Origin: Bigelowiella natans CCMP2755
Taxonomy: Eukaryota; Cercozoa; Chlorarachniophyceae
Reading direction: 5' to 3'
Length of the DNA: 42,500 bases
Assembly (NCBI GenBank): GCA_000320545.1
Contig: ADNK01000719.1
Coordinates: 1 to 42,500, forward strand
The notes beneath the pieces were generated by a model, which saw nothing but the letters and a program-made list of their open reading frames with translations, searched no databases and had not been told where the DNA came from. The translations under genes and the position numbers were made by a program. Below are positions 33,156-42,500 of this stretch, piece after piece; the first letter of the stretch is position 1; the number at the start of each line of letters is the position of its first letter.

Positions 33156-34780
33156 TGATGATGATAAACACTGCAGATGTATTATGATGGTGACGATAAA
33201 CATAGTAGTGATGATGGCAGTTGTTGGATGGCTGCTCGTTTTTTACTACCATCGTTATAGCCATTATGTTTTATAGAGTATTCCTATGGTCATTATCAGC
33301 CACCGGTCGATTGGAGCCGCAGCACTTTTGACGGTGAAGGCGATGACGGCAATGACAAAAAAGATAAGGAAATCAAGGCACGGTGATAAGGAAGTCAAGG
33401 CGCGGCGCTGGTATGCTAGTGCTGGAGCATGCTACGTACGCGCCCATGTTGCGCAACAAAATCAAGCATGAAAAACGCCGCAGGACCAAGCTAGAAATGT
33501 GTCATAAACCGGGCATTGTCGTTATGTAGCCACGCTAGCACGTGCAATGCAAGTAGTCAACATTCGCGAGTAGTCTCGTGCATGTGGAAGTGTTTCTGTG
33601 GTGTAGGTGAGCAAATCAGCACATAAAAACTACTCACAATAACACTTCTTGAAGTAGTACGCGAAGAAACAGTGACAACTATCCTACTGTCCTACGCACA
33701 GGCCCTAGCTAGATCTAGAGATGCAGTCTCAAACTGTCTAGATCATTCCGAATTACTTGCTGCTATTGATGACATGCTATGAATTCATTGTATTGCCATT
33801 CATTGTACATTCATGTGCGTAAGATAGGCATCTGATGTGTGTCTATTACTCGCAGCCAATCCATTTCGTACATCCTTGCACATGTGTAATGTTTAAGTTT
33901 TTGTTTTGCCCCAAGCTAGCAAGCCCATTCCATTGAGGAGTAACAAACAGCCAGCTTCAGTGTGCGCTTTTACCCAACTATACATCAATTCTTACTGGTG
34001 TAATGCAGTCTCATTGCGTTACGCACTGTCTAGCTGTGAAACCTACCTTTTTAGCTTTGTCATGGGTGCATGCCAGCGCACGCACACAGACTAGACGAAG
34101 TTGTACGCATGCGGCACATTAGAGCAGTGTCATCGTGTGCATATCGCAAGCTAGCAAGATAAACGCACATATGGCTATAATTAGCATTATATCGCATTGT
34201 GACACCTTCATGCGAACAATGAACCAATAAAAGTGCGTTGCACATGCTAAGTATACAATTTACATTGTGCATACGCGTTGGAATGCTTGCTTGCTGAAGC
34301 AGCGCAAAATATTTATTTATATATGTAAAGAATTACCATGAGTATTCATTGTGAGCATGCACAACTCACTTGCGTATTCGACAAGGGCCAACTCTGTTTA
34401 CGATCTGAATTAGCTACGTACTGCGTGCAGTTGCACGGGCACGAAACGAGCCCACCTACGTAGGTCGTAGCAAGCCAACATAGTTTTGCAAGCCAACATA
34501 GTTTTCTCGGTTTCAACGTTGTTACCACGAGTAGCTTGACGACTCAAGTCTAATATGTTCGCATGTAAGGCCAAGGAGCTGTGTGCGAATGTATGAGGCC
34601 AAAGCCATTGACCTTGAATCAGTGTCGTAACGTACCTGGCTGTTTGCGACGCTTACTTCATTTCTTCGGCTCGAGGTTCGCTAGCGACGGTATGAGCTTC
34701 TCATAAACAACAATCCCGCGAAGATATTCGCTGGAAAAACATCGAACGGGAGGACAACAGCACGTACAGTACAAACAATG
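33156..34780. other. Gene-free region between giant RBR gene and ACY1
   Basis: About 1.6 kb with no exon I can support on either strand. Open frames are short and motif-free. It includes TCTAGATC/CTAGCTAG words near 33700-33720, an 18-bp tandem copy starting GCAAGCCAACATAG at 34470-34505, and several repeats of ATTCATTGTA near 33783-33808. It contains the 3' flanks of two convergent genes. Confidence 0.6.
34470..34505. repeat. 18-bp tandem duplication
   Basis: Two perfect adjacent copies of an 18-bp word (34470-34487 and 34488-34505). Confidence 0.97.
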
Positions 34781-35068
34781 TTATGCGCATACGCAAAGGT
34801 TGAAGAGTATTGATGAGAACAATGGTGCCGCGATTGTTGCGTCGCTGGCGTTGTCCAGCCCGGCCAGCATAAGCACACTACATGCATGCAGCATCAAATA
34901 CCTCGCTCCGATGAATTCGTTGTGCTCATGCAACATGATCTTCGTGTTCGCTATAGGCGAGAACCCGTACACGGGAATTCCTATTATCCGCAAACGGATG
35001 CAAAACGAGAAAATAGCAGGGTCTACTGATTGCACGACTTATACAGTCACAAAACGAGGCCAAATGTG

Positions 35069-35113
<45 letters not shown>

Positions 35114-36601
35114 TCATCGATGTTTTCTGGGGGGCAAGCAGCAAGCAAATTGTTGATTTTCCTTCCTTGGATTAAATGGTCGGCAGTACCTGCCCCTCGA
35201 ATGTAGCGCCCGTCAGTGCCTGCTGGAAATATCTCCTTCACAAGATCGATCTTTACCTCCTCCTACGCGGAGCAACGCAGGCAAAATAGGCAAATTATAC
35301 AATTTGTCATCAGGCAATCAAGACTTTACACTTTTGGCTGAAGCAATGGGCAAAGGAGAGAAGAAGCCAACCTACCCCCTACCCACCCCCTCAGTACCTT
35401 AAAGCAGTCCTCGAATGCACCCCAGAATGGCGACTTTTCTCTGCCGGAGAAGAAGAGTCTCTCAGGAACTGTACACGCGCGTGTGTGTGGGGCGATGTAG
35501 GCACAAATAAAGCACATTTAGCACTTGCATGCATATAAGCTGCCAACTACCGATCGATGGAGGACACGTGGTGCGCTGGGGTCTGACGCATTGCGATTAG
35601 ATTAAAAGGGTGATAAAGAGAGCGCCAAGTGAGACCAACGAGACATGAATAACACTCCATAACATCACCATATTGATGTTTAAAAAAAAAAAAACAACAG
35701 GATGCATTCGAGCTGCCACTCGACCTTGTAGACGAACTCGTAGCTTACACCCTCCTCCGCGGTCCATTTCTTGAGCTGATGATTAGATTGTGTTGCGGCA
35801 ATTAGCCGATATTTCTGACTAAAGCCGATATTTGCATTGATGACCAAATAAACAAATAAACAGGGGGCTTGAGTGTTCTCGCGAATGAGGGGGGGGGGGG
35901 GGGCAAAGCTCTTTTTGTGAGCATGTATCCTCGTTGGTTGGTTGATGCATGCATGGGTAGGGAACACTACCATTTCTTCAAAGTCATCCAGAGGGAGGGT
36001 GGGGGGAAGGCGAATATCAAATCTGCATTCGAAAGTTATTTGCAACTGATTAAGACTTTCATCGTATCGTCTTTGTGTTCGTGTTTGCCTCTGGCGTGGC
36101 CAAATCATATCGCCGCGACAATAGACGTTAATGCTTTGTCTATATTTGCTTATAAATCTACATATATCATCATCGTCATCATCATCATCATCATCATCAT
36201 CATTATCGGCATCATCATCACTAATATCATCATTTGCGTAGTTCATGATGGTGAAGATCGAACCCTGCCATAGCATCGGTTGGGACGACGTTCAGAGAGT
36301 ACTTCCCGTTGATCTTAACCCTTTTTTGGAGGAGAGTGGGTTTGAGAAGGACACAAGAGCCCAAAAAATAGGAAATAATTAGTAAAAAATTTATTCAACG
36401 CCAATAACCTCGTCCGTCAAAGAGCGTGTAAAGGCATGATCAATACGACTAAAGGCAAGCTTACCCCCCCTCGAGGCACGTCAGGTTTACTGTAGCTACG
36501 TCGCCAAGCTTCAGCGCTTGAGAGTGGCGGCAGCCTTCATGCAGCTTTGTGTGTTGTTCCTGCGAATTAGTGAGCAATTGTATTAGAATTGATATCACAC
36601 A

Positions 36602-36643
<42 letters not shown>

Positions 36644-36986
36644 ATTATGACAACTGCGACAGGCAAAAATATCAACGAGATTCGTCCACTCAAAATGCCC
36701 ATTTGCCGTGTCATCACAGGGCCAAAAACCATCAGCGTTTCCAGTGGCGCAATGGTGGTCCTTACACTCTTCATTTTCGTCGTCCTCTACATGCTTACTT
36801 ACTTACTTACATACTCCTACTACAACTACTACTACTACTACTACTACTACTATACCGAACCTCTCGAAACTTTAGAAGGCAATTTATGGATCGGATTAGC
36901 TTCTCCATAGCAGTGCCCTGCGATGGTGGAGAACATCGAATCAATGTGTCGTTCACCATCAGTGGATGCGCGCGCGCGCGCATATC

Positions 36987-37024
<38 letters not shown>

Positions 37025-37112
37025 ACCTTAATAAACCGACTTCCATGTCCTGTAGGCCCTTTGGCACGAATCTGTGGGAGATAATCACAAACATGTAACA
37101 CACGCATCCAAA

Positions 37113-37161
<49 letters not shown>

Positions 37162-38947
37162 CATACGTGTATTGTGGTATTGGATGATATTCACGTTAGT
37201 ATTGTTTGTCACATCGGTAAGTCGTCGCACTCGTAATAGTATCAATGCACAGGCTTATTGCAGCAATAATTGGAAGAAGAAGAAGAAGAAGTAGAAGAAG
37301 TAGGCACACTACTTGTAGCGCTGCATTGACAACAAGGCATTATTACCTTCACCCACCACACCGCTCGTTCTCCGTAGAACACCGTGTAGGCATTTCTGAT
37401 GTGAATGTTCAAAACATACATATCAACACGCAACAACACACACACACATACTCACACCTCAGCTACCTACCCCTCATTTGCAAGTCCTTCATCGAGTGCA
37501 ACGCCAGCATTCAAATCCTATATGCGACAAGAAGAACGGGATACGTCGAGATTGTAAGGCCATATGCTGGCATGATGATGCATCGATCACTTCCCGAGCT
37601 ATACCCAAAAAAACCAAAAATTTGCCACGCAAACACAAGGCGACTACACAGGCTGTAGAAACACTGGTTGAAAAAAAGGCAATGTACAGTCAAGGTCGGC
37701 GCTGCTCCGTCGTGTGCGTACGCTTCGAATGATGAATTGGTATAGCAGCTCGCTCTATTGTTGTGGTTTGCGTCTCACCTTGAACTCCTTGGTTCCCACA
37801 AACTTTGCCATTCCATCTACGCCTCCTGCCACCGAAAAAGCATCATTATCCTGGAGATCAACTAAAATCCTAGATAAACCCATAACGGTCTTTCCGCTGC
37901 AAAGGTCATTTGCAGCACCATTGAGGCCAAACGCTTTTTTGGGGTATTTGTGTGATATCGAGAACGTGTTGATATATGTGTACGTCGAACATTTCGTGTT
38001 TGCTTCTGCTGCAGTCGTTATTGATGTAGGCGGCAGCAGCAGCGAAAGTGAAAAATTAGTGGCAGCATGACACGCCATCAATTGCATATGCTTCAGGATA
38101 TGTCTCTATCACGGCTGCCCTGTGTCTATGTATATGTGCGTACCAATCTCTTCGTCGGGCATGAAGAGTAGATGCACAGTGCGAAGCATTTTTCTCTTTC
38201 CCCCCCCCCCTTCCTTCTCCTCCTCCGCCGCCGCTTTCAGGATCCGCAACATGGCTTCGACATACTGCATAACCACGCACTTCATGTCCTGCGTGCCCCT
38301 GGCCACAATCGTGCCGTCTTTCAGAATCGCTTCGAAAGGGTCGCAATTCCACTGGTCCTGAAAGACGATGGAAGGGGCCAGAGCATAGAAAAATAGGAGC
38401 TATCAGCAGATGCAATATTGTGGAGGGGCAAGGCTCGAAATGATTCGTCTGGCCGCAAAAAGAGCACATAATAAACCGACCTTTACGCAAGGAACGACAT
38501 CGTAGTGGCAATTGAGCACCACGGAGGGAAGCTTTGGGTTCGTTCCTTTCACTGTCGCGACTAGGATTGGCTTGCCCTTCACGCACTCGACCGTCTGGCG
38601 TGTAATGAAAAATGGAAGTCGGGTGAGGAGGGGGAGGGGGAGGGGCAGCATGCAATTACGAATTCATTTCAGAGCACATAAATGCTGGATGAACCTTGAG
38701 CTCGCATATTCCTTTCAGCATATTCGAAAGATAATCTACCGCCTTTGCGTAGGAACCCTATGGGGAGTGGGATGGGTGTGCATAGGAATGAAGATTCGTC
38801 ACTATCCCATTTATCATCTTGCCGCCCCCCCACCACAGTCACCTTCGGCCCATTTGCAGATACTGTAGGTATTCGAAGAAACTCTCGAAACCGTTCAATT
38901 TCAGGAATTGCTCCGAGCTTCTCATCGCTGACGCCTTGGTCAGCCAT
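34781..38947 (-). CDS. ACY1: Aminoacylase-1 (N-acyl-L-amino-acid amidohydrolase, peptidase M20A)
   Basis: About 14 exons on the minus strand, from ATG 38945-38947 to TAA 34781-34783. Blocks in order: ERFREFLRIPTVS; SYAKAVDYLSNML; LNCHYDVVP (zinc His and HxD pair); DPFEAILKDGTIVARGTQDMKC (bridging Asp); RTVHLLFMPDEEIG (catalytic Glu-Glu); DGMAKFVGTKEF; AGVALDEGLANE; AYTVFYGERAVWWVK; KGPTGHGSRFI; a short LIRSINCLLKFRE exon; KLGDVATVNLTCLEGG; KYSLNVVPTDAMAGFDIRLPP; RLFFSGREKSPFWGAFEDC; IFPAGTDGRYIRGAG; PVYGFSPIANTKIMLHEHNEF (last zinc His). The enzyme hydrolyses N-acylated amino acids in the cytosol. All metal ligands expected of the family are present. The join near 35440-35730 (around TAEEGVSYEFVYK) is the only ambiguous one. 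Confidence 0.95.
35070..35105. repeat. (AT)n microsatellite in ACY1 intron
   Basis: About 18 AT units between the last two ACY1 exons. Confidence 0.95.
36162..36234. repeat. (ATC)n microsatellite in ACY1 intron
   Basis: An impure run of ATC/GTC triplets next to the exon encoding PTDAMAG; on the minus strand it reads as an Asp codon run but is intronic in the model. Confidence 0.85.
36604..37158. repeat. (GA)n, (TAC)n, (GT)n and (GA)n microsatellites in ACY1 introns
   Basis: GA run 36604-36638, TAC run 36818-36851, GT run 36991-37019 and GA run 37107-37158. They fall between successive short ACY1 exons; each intron here holds at least one tract. Confidence 0.9.
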
Positions 38948-39355
38948 CGTGATAGCGTACAGGTAGGGGGGGTTCTTTCGAGCGAGCCGGCGAGTTGTGA
39001 GCTGTCGAGGATTATCGTCTTTCGGTTAGATGATTTTCGCATATAATTTTGTCCAGAATTTGATACGAATCGAACATTTATTGAGCCTAAAATATCAAAG
39101 ATTTACCCCACAAATTAATATTCTCAAGCCAACATAAACAACAATAGCATAGCGGTTCCCTCCCTCCTCCAGGAGCAGTTTGCCTCGCCCTTCTCCAATG
39201 CAGGTCCTCCATTTGCCATAGCTTTTCCTTTTTGGTACGCTTTGCTTATCCGCCCCCCCCCACCTGAGGTATTGCTCTCTTTGATCGAAATACACCGAAT
39301 GACTCATCCCCCACCCCCTTCGGTTCTCCTCTTCTTTCTTCTTCTCTTAACGTAG
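38948..39355. promoter_or_regulatory. Divergent upstream region of ACY1 and the SAM-like gene
   Basis: About 400 bp between the ACY1 start (-) and the first recognised exon of the rightward gene (+). It must hold the ACY1 promoter and probably the missing first exon(s) and promoter of the other gene. A short open frame begins at ATG 39029 but its relation to either gene is unclear. Confidence 0.35.
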
Positions 39356-40011
39356 GCGGGAATAAGTAATCGGAAGTTCATTCGAGTCCGGAGGTCAGCA
39401 AACCGGAGGGGTCTGGCCGAAGAGGAGTCCAAAGAGTACAGCAGCAGCAGCAATAGCTCCTCTCGAGTAGCACCTCGAGTCCCCTCTCCTTCGCTCCAAC
39501 CCCAAGCTTTCCGCTCGCAGCAGGCCCGTCAGTACGCGTTGCAATACAAAAATCGGATCCAGCAGAAAAGCGATGGCAATCGCGTTCTATCTCGGATGGG
39601 GGGCGAAGTAGGAGGGGGTAAGGGAGGGAGAAACAGCAACAGGCCTTACTTTAGAACCTCCCTGGCTTTCGACCAAAAGCAGCATGTTTCCTCCCCACTG
39701 CTGCCCTCCCCCCCTCTTAAGGCACTATCCCGGCGGATTATTGAGGTAGCATTTGGCTGTGTTGGTGTTCGTAGCAAAACGATATACGCGGGGAGATTGG
39801 GAAGAGAGGGGTGGTTGGAAAAATAACAACTCATGCGATGGGCAGTGACAGTCAGCGTCGCACGCAAAGGAATGACGTGCTTTCTCATTTCTGGTTTTGG
39901 GTTCATTAAGGTCGATAAGGAGCGTCATAATGCGGAGGCTTCTCTATTGGATTTAACGGTACCCGATGCAAGTTGAGAGGCGGCGTTTGTGTATTTGTGA
40001 TTCTGTGAGAG

Positions 40012-40059
<48 letters not shown>

Positions 40060-40298
40060 TGAGAGAGTGAAAAAAATATAATTGCTCGTTTTTATAAGAG
40101 CTGTGCCCATTTTTGTCACCATCCTTATGATCCATGATCCATCTTCGATAACATCAGACCTCGTTGTCCTCGAATACTCACAAGCAGCACAGTGTGCAGA
40201 GGAATATGAAAGTCGGCAGCATGCACCTCCATTAGAATTTTTACGGGGAAAGGCAGGGGGGACGTTTGATGAAACGGATATCAATTCATATATAAATA

Positions 40299-40340
<42 letters not shown>

Positions 40341-40434
40341 AGCCTTGAAGAGGAGGCAAAGGAGCAAAAGAGAATTATCGCTGAAGCGCAGGAGTACTAC
40401 AATAATGATAAGCGCACGCCAAAACACACATGCA

Positions 40435-40466
<32 letters not shown>

Positions 40467-40488
40467 CGTATTTGTTGTTGTCGCTGTT

Positions 40489-40529
<41 letters not shown>

Positions 40530-40556
40530 GTGTGTTTTTGTGTGTTTGTGTGTCTA

Positions 40557-40611
<55 letters not shown>

Positions 40612-41372
40612 TACAAATCCTTCTTCTTCCTCTCCTCTACCATTTATTAGTCGCTTGCAGCATCTAAAGAGCGGTTACCGCAATTGCCTCCAAGAGTATA
40701 CTTCGGTAATACTACTACTACTACTACTACTACTGCATATGATCATGCCGTTAAAATTGCTTGTTGCTACACATTTGGGCTTAGCTAGTGAACGTTTTAA
40801 CTTTTGTGTTGGAAACGTTTCCCTTAATTAATTTTTCAAATTTTCTTTTTTTGGGGGGGGGGGGGGGGATCGGGGATGCGACGGCCTTTTCGGTGAGAAC
40901 GTCTGATTTGTCATCTTTATATATGTGTGTGTATATGTACATGCGGTGCACAGCTGCAAGCGAGGGCTAAAGTTACCCTTTCAGATCAAAATGCGTGCCA
41001 AAAACGGGTGAGAAACACGCTCCCCAGGACAGCAAACCTACTCATTGCTTCATCAAACGTGGCGCAAATGTTGATGCATTCATCATCGTCCTCATCATCG
41101 TCGTCGTCGTCGCCTTCGTCATTTCCACACCGCCAACACCTACCGCAAACAACCGATAATTATCAGCTATCTGAGCTCGAGAACGAATCGATGAGGCTGC
41201 ACACGAGATGGAACAGCTTTTTAGACAAGGTACCGACCCTGAGGAAGTAGCAGCACTAATAGTAGTAGAAGCAGTAATAGTAGTAGTAGTAGCAGCAGCA
41301 GCAGTAGTAAAAGCGCAACTCGAGATCTTTCGCGCAATACAGTGCTGACAGCTTCAATCGTCGTTTGTGTCT

Positions 41373-41413
<41 letters not shown>

Positions 41414-41843
41414 CAGATGTCTGAGTCGTCGTCGCTGAATAGCCTCAACTCCTCGGATGTAGAAATCCTGCTCACGGAGGCAAGCCTGCAGCGATTTATC
41501 GACGTGCTCAAGCGCTCTGGGGTCATAACAGAAGAGGTCGGTCTATAAATAGCAGCGAGTGCATGGATGAAGACATCGTAAACAATCATGATGCTAATAG
41601 TGCTAGCGTGGAAGAGGGGTGAGGGGGGGGGGGGTGGGGGGCATAACCGACGGATCGGCGTGTATTGGTGATAGTAGCATCAGTGACAACAAGGGAAAAC
41701 CTGCAGATACCCCTACATCTATTTGCATTCAATAAAGGCTTCTCTCCCTCCCCCCCCCCTCCCCCCATCTTCGATTTGGTCACAATGAAGGGCTCGCATT
41801 TGGAGTTGGTGGATCGTCAATTCTTCCAGGTGATGATGCGATG

Positions 41844-41875
<32 letters not shown>

Positions 41876-42023
41876 CTTCTTCTTCGTCTTAGCTGCATAC
41901 ATAATTGGTGTTATCACGTCATACCGTCACCATTGCAATATTGACAATAATAGGACATGAATCTAGCTGAAACCTTCTCTCTCGGAGAACGACAGGTACG
42001 CGCGCGCGCTGATGATGCCATGT

Positions 42024-42073
<50 letters not shown>

Positions 42074-42299
42074 TTGATGAACATTTTGCATTATTTTGAG
42101 TGAGATAAGTAGAAAAAAGTAGTGTGGTGTCAAGACCCCCCCGCTGCGAAGAAAACGCGGACGATTTGCAATGCTCTCCGATGTCGCATGGATAGTCGGA
42201 AAAACAAAACTGATTCTCTTGCATTCTGTCAATTATTTTTTAAATGGTTAATTTCAATTTCATGATGGAGAGCATGAGCATTTCACACGAAGATCATCG

Positions 42300-42334
<35 letters not shown>

Positions 42335-42451
42335 GACAACCGTGAATGATGCTCTCGTTTTGTATTATTAACAACAGCGATTGCTGTTCCTGCTCGGCTA
42401 CGTGCGCGAAAAGCACGAATTGTACTTGCCACAGGAGGACAACACTTTCAG
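39356..42451 (+). CDS. Coiled-coil protein with SAM-like domain (5' end uncertain, runs off the edge)
   Basis: Exons I can support: 39356-39607, 39911-39958, 40341-40393 (end uncertain), 40661-40705, 40954-41007, 41167-41229, 41417-41536, 41791-41829, 41954-41995 and 42378-42451. The early part is basic and Ser/Gln-rich (QQARQYALQYKNRIQQK). The middle has coiled-coil-like helices (SLEEEAKEQKRIIAEAQE; LSELENESMRLHTRWNSFL). The last four exons splice to LLTEASLQRFIDVLKRSGVI, LELVDRQFFQDMNLAETFSL and GERQRLLFLLGYVREKHEL, with the helix order of a SAM domain. Nearly all introns are phase 0. The product is unknown; a scaffold or cytoskeletal adaptor would fit the architecture, but that is a guess. 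Short exons alternate with microsatellite-filled introns. Confidence 0.6.
40004..40608. repeat. Microsatellite cluster (GA)n, (GT)n, (TTA)n, (CT)n, (GA)n
   Basis: GA 40008-40053, GT 40301-40337, TTA 40435-40466, CT 40488-40525, GA 40562-40608. The GT tract runs straight into the GCAG acceptor of the exon at 40341. The CT and GA tracts are complementary and could pair in RNA. Confidence 0.95.
41256..41411. repeat. (AGT/AGC)n and (GT)n microsatellites
   Basis: A run of AGT/AGC triplets (41256-41308) and about 18 GT units (41375-41411) ending just before the GAGCAG acceptor of the exon at 41417. Confidence 0.92.
41848..42336. repeat. (TTC)n, (AT)n and (CAT)n microsatellites
   Basis: TTC run 41848-41885, AT run 42030-42071, CAT run 42296-42336, each in a separate intron of the SAM-like gene. 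Confidence 0.95.
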
Positions 42452-42500
42452 GTTCAGGGAGGTGGAAGGGGGGGGGGAGGGTCTAATTTGCTTTGTTCAT

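Noticed and set aside
35680-36276. Asp-run containing minus-strand open frame read as one exon of ACY1
   Set aside because: The Asp run is an (ATC)n intronic tract; the true exons inside it (PTDAMAG end, FDIRLPP, TAEEGVSYEF) join by phase-consistent introns.
42296-42336. CRISPR-like array
   Set aside because: Uninterrupted CAT triplets without spacers; a simple microsatellite in an intron.

Overview
The window is nuclear DNA from a eukaryote with many short GT-AG introns (about 50-500 nt, a few longer). The introns are packed with dinucleotide and trinucleotide microsatellites and poly-G/poly-C runs. The gene content (autophagy kinase, methionine sulfoxide reductase, aminoacylase, giant RBR-type ubiquitin-ligase-like gene) fits a protist or alga. 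A heterokont-like alga is my guess, but nothing in the sequence proves it. All gene models were built by hand by matching reading frame and splice phase across introns, so exon edges are predictions.

Layout, left to right. (1) 169-672 (+): the last two exons of a glycoside hydrolase family 3 gene. (2) 673-1890: no gene, with a striking CTAG/GCTAGC-rich tract. (3) 1891-8891 (+): a complete ATG1/ULK autophagy kinase in about 21 exons. (4) 9510-11015 (-): an MsrB-type methionine sulfoxide reductase in six exons, convergent with ATG1. (5) 11154-33155 (+): what I read as one enormous gene of about 45 exons and roughly 4,100 codons. It starts only 138 bp from the divergent MsrB start. It encodes C2-like domains, a parkin-like RING1, ubiquitin-like and repeated Gly-Asp (GD) modules, a long array of Cys/His zinc modules including RanBP2-like fingers, and finally BRcat (IBR) and Rcat (RING2) domains. 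(6) 33156-34780: no gene recognised. (7) 34781-38947 (-): aminoacylase-1 (peptidase M20A). (8) 39356 to beyond 42451 (+): the middle of a coiled-coil gene with a SAM-like domain, running off the right edge.

The most interesting object is the 22-kb gene. Its RING1 lies about 3,000 residues before BRcat-Rcat, whereas in known RBR ligases RING1 and BRcat are nearly adjacent. The two halves complement each other (RING1 without BRcat/Rcat upstream, BRcat/Rcat without RING1 downstream), and most intervening exons join in phase. A single split RBR protein is therefore the simplest reading. Two in-frame TGA codons and two unresolved exon joins keep open the possibility of two genes or a damaged copy.

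The neighbours do not form an operon-like unit. Two gene pairs are divergent (MsrB/giant RBR and aminoacylase/coiled-coil gene), each with a short shared upstream region.
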